DNA of 64,000 nt from a virus. The stretch covers positions 1 through 64,000 of IMG/VR virus record IMGVR_UViG_3300021519_000006. One strand, 5' to 3'. Positions 29,528 through 38,700 of this stretch are shown one piece after another (the first letter of the stretch is position 1; each line of letters opens with the position of its first letter). The notes under the pieces are model-generated. The model was not told where the DNA came from. It made no database searches and worked only from the letters and a program-made list of their open reading frames with translations. The position numbers and the translations under genes are program-made.

Positions 29528-30597
29528 AGTGTTACTTCAGATTCTGTAAACACTTTACCCTTGATGTAGGTTCTAACCTTTCCATCTCCGTCGGTAAGTT
29601 GAATATCATAATATGTTGTGCGTGGAAGTCTTTCTGTAATTTCTCCCGATAATGTTAATTTTAACATGTCGTAAATACCGGAACCAGTTGATTGAACCTT
29701 TACGATTGTAAACGTACCAACTATGACTGGACCAACTTGAGCATATTGAGATGTTTGAAATAAGCGAATTTCTGACTTAGGAGTGTAAGTAGACAAGTCC
29801 ATATTAAACTTAAGATCAACTTCAAAATCATCACCAGAGTACATAGACAGATCTCGTGTAAGAACTGAGCTTGCTGGGGTAATATCCCCATAGTTTGGTA
29901 TAGAAAGGCGTACGCGTTGAGGTAGGGAAGCGTCATCAATTTCCTGTGGGCGATAAATAGGAACAAGTTTATTAGTAAGACGACTAATACGACGGAGGTT
30001 AAATACTTCTATACGATGTAAGCCAATATTTAATAAATTACATAGCTCGCGGTACTGTTCTTTACGGGCAGTAATCATTTCCGATAGTTGACGAAAACGT
30101 TCCGAACGCGGTATAGAAACACCATCTGGAGAAATAATATCGATGTCAAAAGAAGCATCTGTAGCCAGGGTATACAAGGCCATAGTTGAGGCTAAAAGTA
30201 TAAGGGGGTACTCTTCAATTCCCGCTAACGTAAGTAGTGTAGCTTGGCTACCATTGGAATCGGTTTCATTGCGGGCATGTTGAATAAACGCAGTATTGAT
30301 GTATTGAGAAATTTCAGACGTAGTAAAGTATTTAAATGCAGTTCCGGAAATAACAACGCTGGACCCTGCTATTGGGGCCACTGCCAAGACTACCATACCT
30401 GATTGTTCTTCTACGGAAGCAGAATTAGATACGTTTACCCCGCCTACTTTGATTATAAGGCTACTGCCTTGAACGGGAGCAACGCTGAGTTGGTAGCGAG
30501 TAGTGAACCCGTCTCCCTCAAAAGTTTCCACAAATGAGCGAGCTATGTCGCCTAATTCGTAGCGAAGGCGTTCAGACAATGTTGCTAATGTTGCCAC
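29524..30597 (-). CDS. Virion protein with connector-like N-terminus, unassigned
   Basis: 357 aa. [16 protein letters not shown], then [21 protein letters not shown], resembles the opening of head-tail connector (adaptor) proteins. A helical region follows ([41 protein letters not shown] as two segments). The C-terminal third is beta-rich ([42 protein letters not shown]). It may be a fused adaptor and neck fibre. It is the first gene after a strong terminator. Confidence 0.5.
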
Positions 30598-30663
30598 TGG
30601 GATCCTCCGAGGTTACTGGTATCTAATATGGTCTCGTTATTCCTTATAATATTCAGCGCAAAC

Positions 30664-30708
30664 GTTAAAAACCCTCGTAGACAGGAGGGCGTTTGTCTAC
30701 GAGGGCGT
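30664..30708 (-). terminator. Rho-independent terminator with 11-bp stem
   Basis: Perfect inverted repeat CCCTCGTAGAC (30672-30682) with GTCTACGAGGG (30695-30705), 12-nt loop. On the minus strand it is followed by TTTTT. It ends the capsid transcript behind the 121-aa gene. Confidence 0.92.
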
Positions 30709-30723
30709 TCTAGATAAGCGGGT

Positions 30724-31089
30724 TTAGAGCCGGTCGTACAAGTAACCCTTTTCTTGCAAGTGCACCGCTACATGTTTTGCAACTTTGTACTTCTGGCCTG
30801 CTTTAAAGGAATAGTTATTCCCTGCGCCAATAGTTACGTTCTCTAAATCTTCTGCCACTCGAATAACCTGAACATCATCTGCCAGGTTTACGCCTACAGT
30901 CTCAACCTCATCAATAACGGTTAGTTTTGAGGGAGTTGTAGCGTCAACTACTTCTGTCTCTAGCTTGGCTGCAGCTGTTGCTGTTGCCATAGAGATTTGG
31001 CCTGCACGCTCAGCTAATGCTTCTGCGTTAGCTTTGATCTGTGCTTCACGTTCACGTCCTGTAACGTCTGTTACTTTTGATTTTGCCAC
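30724..31089 (-). CDS. Small capsid-module protein
   Basis: 121 aa. Helical N-terminus (TGREREAQIKANAEALAERAGQI), then a small domain with NNYSFKAGQKYKVAKHVAVHLQEKGYLYDRL. The C-terminal part looks like a short beta/alpha unit found in head-associated proteins next to major capsid genes. A head accessory role is likely by position (last gene before the terminator). Confidence 0.5.
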   Translation of the reverse strand: MAKSKVTDVTGREREAQIKANAEALAERAGQISMATATAAAKLETEVVDATTPSKLTVIDEVETVGVNLADDVQVIRVAEDLENVTIGAGNNYSFKAGQKYKVAKHVAVHLQEKGYLYDRL

Positions 31090-31116
31090 GATTATTATTC
31101 TCCTTGTAAGTTAAGT

Positions 31117-31152
31117 GTTGTGGGGAATAAGCTACTGCCTACTCCCCACAAC
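31117..31152. promoter_or_regulatory. Intergenic 10-bp inverted repeat
   Basis: GTTGTGGGGA (31117-31126) pairs with TCCCCACAAC (31143-31152), 16-nt loop. It lies in the 85-nt gap before the 121-aa gene. On the minus strand no T-run follows; on the plus strand a T-run follows only after a second G-rich step. It is more likely an RNA-stability or processing hairpin than a full terminator. Confidence 0.55.
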
Positions 31153-31174
31153 GACTTGGGGGGTTTTTTTTAAA

Positions 31175-31375
31175 CTAGTTATTCAAATGCGAAGATAGAG
31201 CTGCCTCATTAGCATGGTTACGGCATATACCGTTTCCAGATTTGTCTTGATATTTTGCAATATCTCCACAAGGCAGTCCATGAGCCTCAAGTTGTCCACA
31301 ACGAGGGACTGAACTTCCTAGTAAAGCTTCTAGAGCTTTAATACTTTGTTCTGAGGCTTTAGGGTCTCTTGGCAT
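31175..31375 (-). CDS. 66-aa zinc-finger-like protein of the capsid module
   Basis: The pattern RCGQLEAHGLPCGDIAKYQ followed by GICRNHANE gives C-x8-C-x14-C-x2-H, a plausible single zinc site. The N-terminus is helical and basic. It starts 6 nt after the major capsid stop. Function unknown; I recall similar small Cys/His proteins near phage capsid genes. Confidence 0.6.
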   Translation of the reverse strand: MPRDPKASEQSIKALEALLGSSVPRCGQLEAHGLPCGDIAKYQDKSGNGICRNHANEAALSSHLNN

Positions 31376-31381
31376 TTTGAA

Positions 31382-32458
31382 TTAGTTGGTTTCTGCGATA
31401 ACTACAGACTGATCTGTGATAAGACCAAGACCGTAAATAGCGTACCAAGCAAGAGCGTGCTCACGACCGAAGTCAAGAATACCGCCGTCACGAAGTTCCA
31501 CTGGAAGTGAAATAGCGTGACCAAATGCGTTGTCACCGATAAAGATTGCTGAGTAGCGATCCTTGTTACCGTTACCGGTCTTTGTTGCTGGAGATGTGTA
31601 TCCACCACCAGTTGGGTAAACGATTGAGCCTGGAGCAACTGTTGAGTCAGTTGTGTAACCTGAACCAGCTCCGCCAGCTACCTTTTGGATCTGTGTTGTT
31701 TCGATGAATACTGTGTCGTACAAACGACCAATTTCACCTAGCATGAAGTTTCCTGGAGCAGCGTACTTTGTTACTTCAATGAACTCTGCGTTGTCGCGGA
31801 GCTTACGAGATTGGTGGGGGTGCACGAATGCAACGTATGTCTCACCAAGGCGAGGGATGTTCTTTGTAGCAAGTGTCTCGACTGCATCCTTCACAGTGTG
31901 AGGTGTCAAGTCGAACGCACCAGTCATTGAAGCACGTGATGTGCCCTTTGTACCGTTTGCGTACCAGTTGTTTACAGCTGTTAGATCTGAACGATCTTCA
32001 CCGTAGATAACTGATGATGCTGCCATAAGTGTGTCACGAGCCTGGCCATCAAGGTAGAGAGCCATGTTACGTCCAAGAAGACGTGAAGCTGATGCCATTA
32101 CGTCATCAAATGATGCGTTAAGTAGGAGCTCTGATACTGCAATTGCGTATCCGTGCTCAGCAACAGTGATTGAGAACTGTTGTGCTGTCAATGCGTTTGT
32201 TGACATACGAACGCCTTCAACGAGTGAATTCGCGAAGCCGAGGTTGTTGTAACGCATGAAGTTGATCTGTAGACCAGGTGCTACGCCTAGTTCTGTCTTC
32301 TTAACAGCGAATTGCTCGAAGCGTAGAATTGGCATTGACTGGAATAGAATTTCCTTAGACCAGATGGTCTGGATTGCTTGTGTAAGCTGGCTGTTTGCGC
32401 CAGAATACGCTGTAGGTGATGCGGCTAAATTGCCGGTACCTGTTACGGCTGATGCCAT
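31382..32458 (-). CDS. Major capsid protein, N4-gp56-type (HK97 fold)
   Basis: 358 aa. QLTQAIQTIWSKEILFQSMP, then RFEQFAVKKTELGVAPGLQI, are the start of the N4-gp56 major capsid family. SITVAEHGYAIAVSELLLNAS and TYVAFVHPHQSRKLRDN continue the match, and the end (HALAWYAIYGLGLITDQSV) is typical. It follows a coiled-coil scaffold gene. Codon choice is more uniform and GC-richer than in the flanking small genes, which would suit high expression. Confidence 0.93.
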   Translation of the reverse strand: MASAVTGTGNLAASPTAYSGANSQLTQAIQTIWSKEILFQSMPILRFEQFAVKKTELGVAPGLQINFMRYNNLGFANSLVEGVRMSTNALTAQQFSITVAEHGYAIAVSELLLNASFDDVMASASRLLGRNMALYLDGQARDTLMAASSVIYGEDRSDLTAVNNWYANGTKGTSRASMTGAFDLTPHTVKDAVETLATKNIPRLGETYVAFVHPHQSRKLRDNAEFIEVTKYAAPGNFMLGEIGRLYDTVFIETTQIQKVAGGAGSGYTTDSTVAPGSIVYPTGGGYTSPATKTGNGNKDRYSAIFIGDNAFGHAISLPVELRDGGILDFGREHALAWYAIYGLGLITDQSVVIAETN

Positions 32459-32504
32459 GTCGGTGTTACTCCTTAGTTAGTTTTAATTGAATAGGTAATT
32501 TTTA

Positions 32505-33278
32505 TTACCCGAAGATTCCTTTACCGCGGTCAGATGCGGCTTTACCCAACAACTTTCCACGATATTTTGCGTACTCGGTAACCGACATAGCGGCAATTTG
32601 ATCCGCCGTGAACTGTTGTTGATCCGAATTGGTGTCCATAGGTCCGCTAGGAGGAGTTGTTACACTCGTCCCTTTCATTTCCTTACGAGCAGTCTGCATA
32701 GCAGATTGCGCCGATTCCAAGATCCGTGAGCTGCGCTCGCGTAGTCCTGTAATACTTTGTTCGATCTCTTCAGGATTATTTCCTGAAATTAGATCTAAGA
32801 GCTCAGGCATAATATTGTCCTGCTCTTCTGATAAGCGACGATTGCGGAACTCATTAAGTTCTGCATACTGACGCTCACGCTCTAGAAGGGTAAAAGCACG
32901 CTCACGTTCAAGCTTTTCTACTTCTAACTTCTGAGCCCACTCTTGTTCTTTACTCTCAAGAAGTGCTCGTACATCCATTTCAGATTCAGCCTTTTTCTTG
33001 GCTTCAGCTTCAGCGGCATCCTTGGCCAGTTGGGCCTCAGTAATACGCTCTTCTCGCTCTTTCTTGAGCAAATTCAATTCATCTTTTAGAGAATCAATTT
33101 GTGGGTACAATTTTGATTTCTCTTGCTCACGTACCTTCTGCAAGTCGCCTTCTGTGTAAGACTTCTCAGTAGGTGTTACTAGTGGTGATGGTTCTGCTTT
33201 TGTTTGTTGCGGCTTTGCTTCTGAAGCAAAAGCTTCTTGAGCAATAGCATTATCAACAAGGTTTGTTGTTTCTGACAT
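32505..33278 (-). CDS. Capsid scaffolding protein
   Basis: 257 aa, mostly charged helix. A Pro/Ser/Thr-rich N-terminus is followed by a coiled coil (residues about 45-170, e.g. DSLKDELNLLKKEREERITEA and KLEVEKLERERAFTLLERE). The C-terminus (FTADQIAAMSVTEYAKYRGKLLG) is a conserved scaffold end that contacts capsid subunits. Placement between portal and capsid genes is standard. No separate prohead protease lies next to it. Confidence 0.88.
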   Translation of the reverse strand: MSETTNLVDNAIAQEAFASEAKPQQTKAEPSPLVTPTEKSYTEGDLQKVREQEKSKLYPQIDSLKDELNLLKKEREERITEAQLAKDAAEAEAKKKAESEMDVRALLESKEQEWAQKLEVEKLERERAFTLLERERQYAELNEFRNRRLSEEQDNIMPELLDLISGNNPEEIEQSITGLRERSSRILESAQSAMQTARKEMKGTSVTTPPSGPMDTNSDQQQFTADQIAAMSVTEYAKYRGKLLGKAASDRGKGIFG

Positions 33279-33384
33279 GTTTATTCCTTAGGTGTAAGAG
33301 GTCGTTGTCCGATGTAGTGCCACGATGACCTGCGGATATATTGGTATTAGACTTGCAAATTTTTTATGATTTGTCAGCCTAAAT

Positions 33385-35094
33385 TTATTCTGGTTTATCC
33401 TCGTCAGGTGTGCGGCGTTGTGGAATTTTTGTTCCGTACGCCTGAGTAACGAGATCAACCTGTGTTTGCTGAAGTTCTTGTAGAACTCCTTCTTCCATTG
33501 GAGTAATTACTCCTGGCTGTCCAAATGGTCCTGGACCAGTTCCATCCCCTGGGGTAGATCCTGGAGGCATTGTGCCGTCTGGGAGCATTCCGGTTAGGGA
33601 GGTAATAGAAGCTGCAATTTGATTCTTGATCAATTGTAGAGCGCCGTCAGCCTTAGCATCGGCTATAAGCTCTGAACGAATTTCTTCAAGCTTTTCGTCT
33701 GGGAATTCTTCACCAAGCTGACGAAGAGCTCCTTCACGACTTTCTAGACCCATGCCCATTTTTGTCTGAATTTCATTCAAAACAATGAGCTTATCTAGAG
33801 GTAGTGGAGGTGGGAAATGAACTGTAGATTCGTAAGTTAGCGGGCTGTTGATGTCTAGCTGGTCTAGCTGGACCCCAACCTTAATTGGCCCATTAATTGC
33901 TGGATTGTAAGTAAATACTTCTGGTTCTTTAAAAGCAAGAGTAAGTAGGATCAATTCATTAACTCGTCGAAGACCTTCACCGTATTGGATCATCTTTTGC
34001 TGGTAACGGTTCATCAAAGGTTGGAACTGAATAGAAAGTGCAACACCTGAAGTATTAGATACTGGCTGTACTTGACCTAGAGCAGTCTCTGGTACACCGA
34101 CCATTTCGTGCATAGCTGTCTTTATTACCTTGAGGTACTCCATTGCACCAACGAGGCCTTGTCCGCCTCCTTCTAGGTTAAAGACTTGAGCGTCTTTTGG
34201 TAGCCCGCCCCAGACCTTCTTCGGACCTTTTTCAAGGGAAGAGGCCTTAGCACCTGTGATAACTGTAACTGGCGCCGCATGGTAGTTGACAATGTCCGCA
34301 ATATCTGTTGCTACTTCGTTATAGTTACGATTAAGAACAATGATGTCGTGGCAATCAGGAAGCCCCCATGGAGATCCGGAAACACGTACGTTAGGTATGT
34401 GAATAATTGGTACTACGCCAATAGGGTTTGGGCGGCTATCGATAATCTCGTCATTGATATATTCTTCAATGCGGTCATCTGTAAGGATTTCTGTGTAAGT
34501 ATAAACTTGTCGAGTTCCTTCAGCTGAAGTACCCCAGAAACGATACTTAAGCTTAAAACGAATCAAACGTGAGCGATCGTGGGGGTGGAACTCTGGGAAT
34601 GCAAAAGATGAGTTAAGTGGAAGTACGCGTACGCGACCTGGGTGAATACGGCCTACAGAGTCTTCGTAACCTTCTTCGTAAGCTACCTTGATAAAGCAGT
34701 CGCCAGATACTCCGCCTTGCTGGCCCATTTCCCACATAACAGAGTGCTTGTCGTTATCTATTTCCCACACACGCTTAAGAACGTCAGGGATAATAGCTTC
34801 TGTTGCTGAGGGGCTACGAAATGAAGCGCCGCGACCAAATGTAAAGTTAATGATGTAATCGGTAAAAGCACGATAATAGTTATAAACCATTTGGGACTCG
34901 CCAATTTCACGGCGGTACGACCAGTGGTGTCCAAGATACATTGCCCAGTTTAATGAATAACGGTTTAGGCGGGGACCGTGTACTTCAAACTCTTCGTCAG
35001 CTAATTCAACAAGACCGAGTGGAGAGATAGAGATTGTTAAGTCAGATGACGCAGCTCTGTACGACGGAGGACTAAAATCCATACCACCACTCAC
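33385..35094 (-). CDS. Portal protein
   Basis: 569 aa. NWAMYLGHHWSYRREIGESQMVYNYYRAFTDYI, split across the N-terminus, and GASFRSPSATEAIIPDVLKRVWE are typical portal motifs. The middle (GVVPIIHIPNVRVSGSPWG, then ATDIADIVNYHAAPV) and the stretch VGVPETALGQVQPVSNTSGVAL form the conserved core. The Pro/Gly-rich C-terminus is variable. It forms the dodecameric DNA gate for the terminase. Confidence 0.93.
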   Translation of the reverse strand: MSGGMDFSPPSYRAASSDLTISISPLGLVELADEEFEVHGPRLNRYSLNWAMYLGHHWSYRREIGESQMVYNYYRAFTDYIINFTFGRGASFRSPSATEAIIPDVLKRVWEIDNDKHSVMWEMGQQGGVSGDCFIKVAYEEGYEDSVGRIHPGRVRVLPLNSSFAFPEFHPHDRSRLIRFKLKYRFWGTSAEGTRQVYTYTEILTDDRIEEYINDEIIDSRPNPIGVVPIIHIPNVRVSGSPWGLPDCHDIIVLNRNYNEVATDIADIVNYHAAPVTVITGAKASSLEKGPKKVWGGLPKDAQVFNLEGGGQGLVGAMEYLKVIKTAMHEMVGVPETALGQVQPVSNTSGVALSIQFQPLMNRYQQKMIQYGEGLRRVNELILLTLAFKEPEVFTYNPAINGPIKVGVQLDQLDINSPLTYESTVHFPPPLPLDKLIVLNEIQTKMGMGLESREGALRQLGEEFPDEKLEEIRSELIADAKADGALQLIKNQIAASITSLTGMLPDGTMPPGSTPGDGTGPGPFGQPGVITPMEEGVLQELQQTQVDLVTQAYGTKIPQRRTPDEDKPE

Positions 35095-35133
35095 AGGTTG
35101 TTACTCCTTGATTTCATATTCGCCCCTACCCAG

Positions 35134-35403
35134 TTAATTAATAAATCCGCGATCTCTGTTTTTTTTCTTAGCTTCCGCAAGTTTTCTTTTCTTAGCATCT
35201 TCCGCATCTTTTTTTAGATCGCGTAGATTTTCTGGAATATCATGTTTGGAACCAACATATTTCCCCCCTTGCCGATTATATTCGGCACTTACCCATTTAG
35301 CTCCAGGGAAACTTAAATTAGTGCTGTGGGACGGATATTTAGCTTTTGCTTGACCTATAAGTAGGTCCCAGAGTTTTTGATTCTCCGGTATCGGTTTTCC
35401 CAC
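35134..35403 (-). CDS. Small basic head-module protein
   Basis: 89 aa. Recognisable layout: PENQKLWDLLIGQAKAKYP at the start, then FPGAKWVSAEYNRQGGKYV, and a charged helical tail (KKDAEDAKKRKLAEAKKKNRD). Similar short basic proteins occur beside portal genes. Role unknown; DNA or packaging-motor contact is possible from the charge. Confidence 0.5.
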   Translation of the reverse strand: MGKPIPENQKLWDLLIGQAKAKYPSHSTNLSFPGAKWVSAEYNRQGGKYVGSKHDIPENLRDLKKDAEDAKKRKLAEAKKKNRDRGFIN

Positions 35404-35421
35404 GGTTCCTCCTGAAGTAAG

Positions 35422-35458
35422 GTACTCAGCCCTGGAGAAGGGGTACAGGGCTGAGTAC
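35422..35458. promoter_or_regulatory. 13-bp perfect hairpin between small head genes
   Basis: GTACTCAGCCCTG (35422-35434) pairs perfectly with CAGGGCTGAGTAC (35446-35458), 11-nt loop. No T-run on either strand, so a stability or processing hairpin is more likely than a terminator. Confidence 0.6.
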
Positions 35459-35476
35459 GCTCACAGTCTAGTACAT

Positions 35477-35884
35477 TTAGTCAGCTACTGATGCAGGATT
35501 CATACGCTGATAGCGTGATCCTGAGCGAATAACTTCTTCAATAACAACTTCAGAGTGATCTCCAAAGTTACCTTGTGAATATTCAGCAAGGTATGTTGGA
35601 GCTTCTACCCAAGCCGCTGAACCAACGTGTGCACGCTGCTTCATTGTTTCTTCTGGGTATTTTTCCATAACATTGTTATTGTGATTTGGTCGGCCTGCTG
35701 GAGTGTCATACCCCTGGTCAAGACCTAGTTGGAAGTCGTTCGGTACATCTGTATCGGTTGCAATACCCTCTTCAAAACGAAGTGGACCGCGAAGTCCTGG
35801 TGTTGCAGGCGACATCTTGCGCTCGTATGTTGCGCCAACCTTTTCAGGAAAAGAAGGGGTTGGAGCGATGTTTTCTTGTGCCAT
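35477..35884 (-). CDS. Head-module protein, unknown
   Basis: 135 aa. Pro-rich N-terminus (APTPSFPEKVGATYERKMS), middle GYDTPAGRPNHNNNVMEKYPEE, and end EVVIEEVIRSGSRYQRMNPAS. Mostly coil; looks like an extended virion or packaging accessory. It lies just after terL. Confidence 0.5.
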   Translation of the reverse strand: MAQENIAPTPSFPEKVGATYERKMSPATPGLRGPLRFEEGIATDTDVPNDFQLGLDQGYDTPAGRPNHNNNVMEKYPEETMKQRAHVGSAAWVEAPTYLAEYSQGNFGDHSEVVIEEVIRSGSRYQRMNPASVAD

Positions 35885-35948
35885 GCTTTATTTCTCCTAT
35901 GCATAGGGATGAGGGTCCTCAGGTAAAAGTATCGACCTATTTAAGATC

Positions 35949-35962
35949 TTTAGGTACCTAAA
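35949..35962. promoter_or_regulatory. 14-bp perfect DNA palindrome
   Basis: TTTAGGTACCTAAA is its own reverse complement. It sits in the 80-nt gap just after the terL stop, next to a second short palindrome (AAGATCTT, 35943-35950). This has the look of an operator for the portal/capsid genes downstream on the minus strand. Confidence 0.4.
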
Positions 35963-35964
35963 CC

Positions 35965-37548
35965 TTAAAAAAATGGCGAGGCGCTTACCTCAACCGTTGG
36001 CATAACCATATCCTGGGTTAGAGAACATGCAATGGCTAAAGAGTCCACAAAGTCATCGTGAGCGTGAGCTTCATCCGGGGCAGCTACTAAGAAATTAGGC
36101 CCTTTGTATTGAACCTCTGCGTCAGTCATTTGCTGGAAAAACTTCTTCCAAAGACGAAGTCGTCTGGTTTTAGCGTGAGCTGGCCAGGAAACCATTTGTC
36201 GTTGAATTAGGGATTGCAAGTGCTTCCACCGCTTAGATTGTTCTGAAGGGCTGGAGGTAATGGCGATAACTTCTGCTCTAGGCATTAGAACCTTTAGGCG
36301 ACCAGCTACAGCATCACCAACTCCGTTAGAGTCAACTCCTATAGCAAGTACGTCATAGTTACTCAAGAAGTTAACAATTTGGAAGTATTGCTCTTCCCAG
36401 TCATCTCCCTGAATTTCTAACCAGTTTAAAACTCTATGATCGTAATAACCAAACTCATCCGGCCTATCCCAGTCAACCCACACAACAGTTACAACTGTAG
36501 AATCGATCTTACGAGCGGGGTCAACACCAACTACAACTGGAGAGCGATGCCAGCTTTTTACAATTTCTTGGGATGTATCACCTAGTTCTTCCATAATAGA
36601 AGAAGTAACAAACATACCGCGTTCTAGCAACCACTTGCAGTTATAGGAAAGTTGGAACTCATCTGAGTCCTCTCCAATACGAAGCATTTCTTTTCTAATG
36701 AACTTCTCATAGTTAGGGTTGAACTTGGCTACGTCACGCCAATCCCATTGGAAGTGGTTCTGACGTTTTCCACGTTCAGTCTGTCTACGCTTGTTTAGTT
36801 GAATAGCCCTATAAAAGTTGTTCTTAAAAGTTGTAGGTGTTCCGGTCTTAACAATAGTAGCGTTGTAGTACGCACCCATAGGAGCAATAGACTTTGAAAC
36901 TACAAAGTCATCTGCTTCTTGACACTCATCAATGATAATTAGGTGGAAAGACTTAGATTCGATCTTAGCTCTTGGGTTAGCTGTCATCATCATAAGAGTT
37001 GACCCAGAGTTCTTAAGTTTGATGTTTCGTACAACTCCCGGAGTTTTTGTAGCCATATCGTCAATCTCAGGGTCACCAAGTACTTCTAGCGCTCGCTCTG
37101 AAGTCAATCGTGAAACTGTACGTCCGTACAGTGTTTCTACCTGTGATTGAATAGGTGCAAACATTCCCACCCAAATTCCGTCTCCAAACTTACCTAGAAG
37201 ATCTGGGTACATCTTTGCAAGGCGGGGAAGAATAACCATAAGGGTTGCAACAGTATTTGCAATGGTTTCAGACTTACCCGACTGGCGAGAAGCTAACGCC
37301 GTTACCTCTTCACCGTCGTTAATAATTACAGACTCAATAACTCGTCTTGCTAGAGGTTCTTGGTAGGCGTGAAGTTCGTGACCTACTAGGAGCTTCATAA
37401 ACTCCATAATTTTATCTATCAATGCCAACACAAACTCTTTAGATAGTTCGTCTAGCTGTATCTCAGGGTTTTCGTCAGGCAGTTCTTCCGGGTCTTCGTA
37501 TGCGGGATCTACGTCTAGCTCTTCGTATTGATCCTCTTCATAGCTCAC
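35965..37548 (-). CDS. terL: Terminase large subunit
   Basis: 527 aa. Walker A-like motif at about residues 86-93 (ASRQSGKS), Walker B at about 204-208 (IIIDE). The nuclease domain begins at VVGVDPARKIDS, with a second acidic site in AIGVDSNGVGDAV and a third in AHDDFVDSLAIAC. It pumps and cuts DNA at the portal. The N-terminal 35 residues are very acidic. The start overlaps the 77-aa gene by 4 nt (ATGA). Confidence 0.96.
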   Translation of the reverse strand: MSYEEDQYEELDVDPAYEDPEELPDENPEIQLDELSKEFVLALIDKIMEFMKLLVGHELHAYQEPLARRVIESVIINDGEEVTALASRQSGKSETIANTVATLMVILPRLAKMYPDLLGKFGDGIWVGMFAPIQSQVETLYGRTVSRLTSERALEVLGDPEIDDMATKTPGVVRNIKLKNSGSTLMMMTANPRAKIESKSFHLIIIDECQEADDFVVSKSIAPMGAYYNATIVKTGTPTTFKNNFYRAIQLNKRRQTERGKRQNHFQWDWRDVAKFNPNYEKFIRKEMLRIGEDSDEFQLSYNCKWLLERGMFVTSSIMEELGDTSQEIVKSWHRSPVVVGVDPARKIDSTVVTVVWVDWDRPDEFGYYDHRVLNWLEIQGDDWEEQYFQIVNFLSNYDVLAIGVDSNGVGDAVAGRLKVLMPRAEVIAITSSPSEQSKRWKHLQSLIQRQMVSWPAHAKTRRLRLWKKFFQQMTDAEVQYKGPNFLVAAPDEAHAHDDFVDSLAIACSLTQDMVMPTVEVSASPFF

Positions 37549-37778
37549 TTAGTTGTTCTCCGAGTCAATGTTTCCGTAATCGTATGCAAAACTTCTGCGT
37601 GGACGCGTGCTTCTTCTAAAGCGGCCGCGCTATCGTGACGTTGCCACTGAGCAAGGCTTCTACCTATTGTGTACATGGATTGTTCTGCCCAAGCAATAAG
37701 ATCTCCCGCTGCAAGCATGCTTACGCGCTTTTCAATGCGAGATAGTTCCCGTTCTTTCTTATTCTTAAACTTAATCAT
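37545..37778 (-). CDS. Small helical protein before terL
   Basis: 77 aa, basic N-terminus (MIKFKNKKERELSRIEKRVS), then helices (LIAWAEQSMYTIGRSLAQWQ, LEEARVHAEVLHTITETL). It overlaps genes on both sides by ATGA. A terminase small-subunit-like role is suggested by its place, but no helix-turn-helix is clear. Confidence 0.5.
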   Translation of the reverse strand: MIKFKNKKERELSRIEKRVSMLAAGDLIAWAEQSMYTIGRSLAQWQRHDSAAALEEARVHAEVLHTITETLTRRTTK

Positions 37779-38068
37779 GAGTCCTCGTCTAGTACGCCGA
37801 ATCTAACCGTATCCCAGTCAACTTCTGTTTGAGCCATTGCCCTTCCCCCAATAGCGTGGGTTAAAGCTTGGCTTTCTTCATACTGAGTCTTCCAACGACC
37901 TAATACTAGTCCAAGTCTGGTAAAGGGCAAACGTAAGGCAACCCCATCGCCACCGCGGTATGGAATATCAATTTCTTGTGTTTCTGCTTTTTCCCATAGT
38001 TCTTTAGGCTTTACCGGATAAACGATAGTGTGCCAATAAAAGGGACCAAAATCTTTTGGTTCCGCCAT
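37775..38068 (-). CDS. Packaging-module protein, unknown
   Basis: 97 aa. It contains DFGPFYWHTIVYPVKPKELWE and LPFTRLGLVLGRWKTQYEESQAL. Mixed alpha/beta, no motif recognised. Its stop overlaps the next start (ATGA), placing it in the terL translational chain. Confidence 0.45.
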   Translation of the reverse strand: MAEPKDFGPFYWHTIVYPVKPKELWEKAETQEIDIPYRGGDGVALRLPFTRLGLVLGRWKTQYEESQALTHAIGGRAMAQTEVDWDTVRFGVLDEDS

Positions 38069-38071
38069 GGA

Positions 38072-38335
38072 TTACTCTTCGCAGTCGTGCGAAAAAGTTT
38101 CGTGCTCCGCAAGTGTCATTTGGCAAATCTTACACGTAAACCAATTCAATGCTTGAAAATTATTTTGAGCGGTTCCACCTAACGGTATGGATTCTCCACC
38201 GCTATCTCCTTGTGGTTCATAATCAGAGATGATGGGCCCAGTTGCAAATAACTCTGGTGGGAAAGGTCCCTTGGGCGAGTGCGCTGTCGCTGGTACGGGG
38301 TGCCCTTGCCTCGTAGCGATGCGCTCAATTCTCAT
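38072..38335 (-). CDS. Small protein with C-terminal C2HC zinc motif
   Basis: 87 aa. The C-terminus FTCKICQMTLAEHETFSHDCEE gives C-x2-C-x8-H-x3-H-x-C, a probable zinc site. The N-terminal 65 residues are Pro/Gly-rich and disordered. ATGA overlap with the upstream 67-aa gene. Confidence 0.55.
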   Translation of the reverse strand: MRIERIATRQGHPVPATAHSPKGPFPPELFATGPIISDYEPQGDSGGESIPLGGTAQNNFQALNWFTCKICQMTLAEHETFSHDCEE

Positions 38336-38535
38336 TCTTCTACTGGTAACTCTTCTGCTGCAGGCTCTGTAACAACAACTTCAGGTGCTACCTCTACTAC
38401 AACTTCAGGCTCAACTGCTTTCTTGCTAACCTTCTTTACAGGCTCTACAACGGCCGCTGGAGCGATAACAGGTTCAACGAAGGGTACAGAAGGGGTTTTT
38501 CTCTTTGGTGCGTTCCACGGGGCTGCGTAGGCCAT
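38332..38535 (-). CDS. Val/Pro/Glu-rich low-complexity protein
   Basis: 67 aa, largely repeats of the kind VVVEVAPEVVVTEPAAEE after a short N-terminus (MAYAAPWNAPKRKTPS). No domain. It is the first minus-strand gene of the packaging block, opposite the endolysin leader. Confidence 0.5.
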   Translation of the reverse strand: MAYAAPWNAPKRKTPSVPFVEPVIAPAAVVEPVKKVSKKAVEPEVVVEVAPEVVVTEPAAEELPVEE

Positions 38536-38602
38536 GTGATGATCCTCTCAAATAAATTGGGGTTGCGGGTTGTCTTACCCCTGTATTTACTGTTAGGGTA
38601 GT

Positions 38603-38700
38603 GGTCTATCCAAGAAATTGGGTAGCAAACCTCGAAGCAAAAAAGGTTGCAGACCAGCGCGGTAGACATAGACCGAGCTGCTCGGGTAAGGTGACAGATT
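38603..38700 (+). ncRNA. Structured leader candidate upstream of the endolysin
   Basis: The gap 38536-38740 has no gene. On the plus strand GGTCTAT (38603-38609) pairs perfectly with ATAGACC (38668-38674), enclosing CCAA-GAAA-TTGG (610-621), a bulged GCAAACC/GGTTGC arm (625-650) and ACC-AGCGC-GGT (653-663). Downstream follow an alternative CCGAG/CTCGG hairpin and GGTAA/TTACC (687-701). The outline is four-way like a tRNA and exactly 72 nt, but there is no T-loop or anticodon loop. A regulatory 5' leader for the lysis gene is possible; the opposite strand could fold too. Confidence 0.4.

Noticed and set aside
31117-31170. Plus-strand terminator from the hairpin and following T-run before the 121-aa gene
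   Set aside because: The T-run is separated from the main hairpin and no plus-strand gene lies upstream.
38603-38674. 72-nt segment with perfect 7-bp acceptor-like stem, tested as a tRNA on both strands
   Set aside because: No TTCRA T-loop, no 7-nt anticodon loop, and the arm loops have wrong sizes; kept only as a leader structure.
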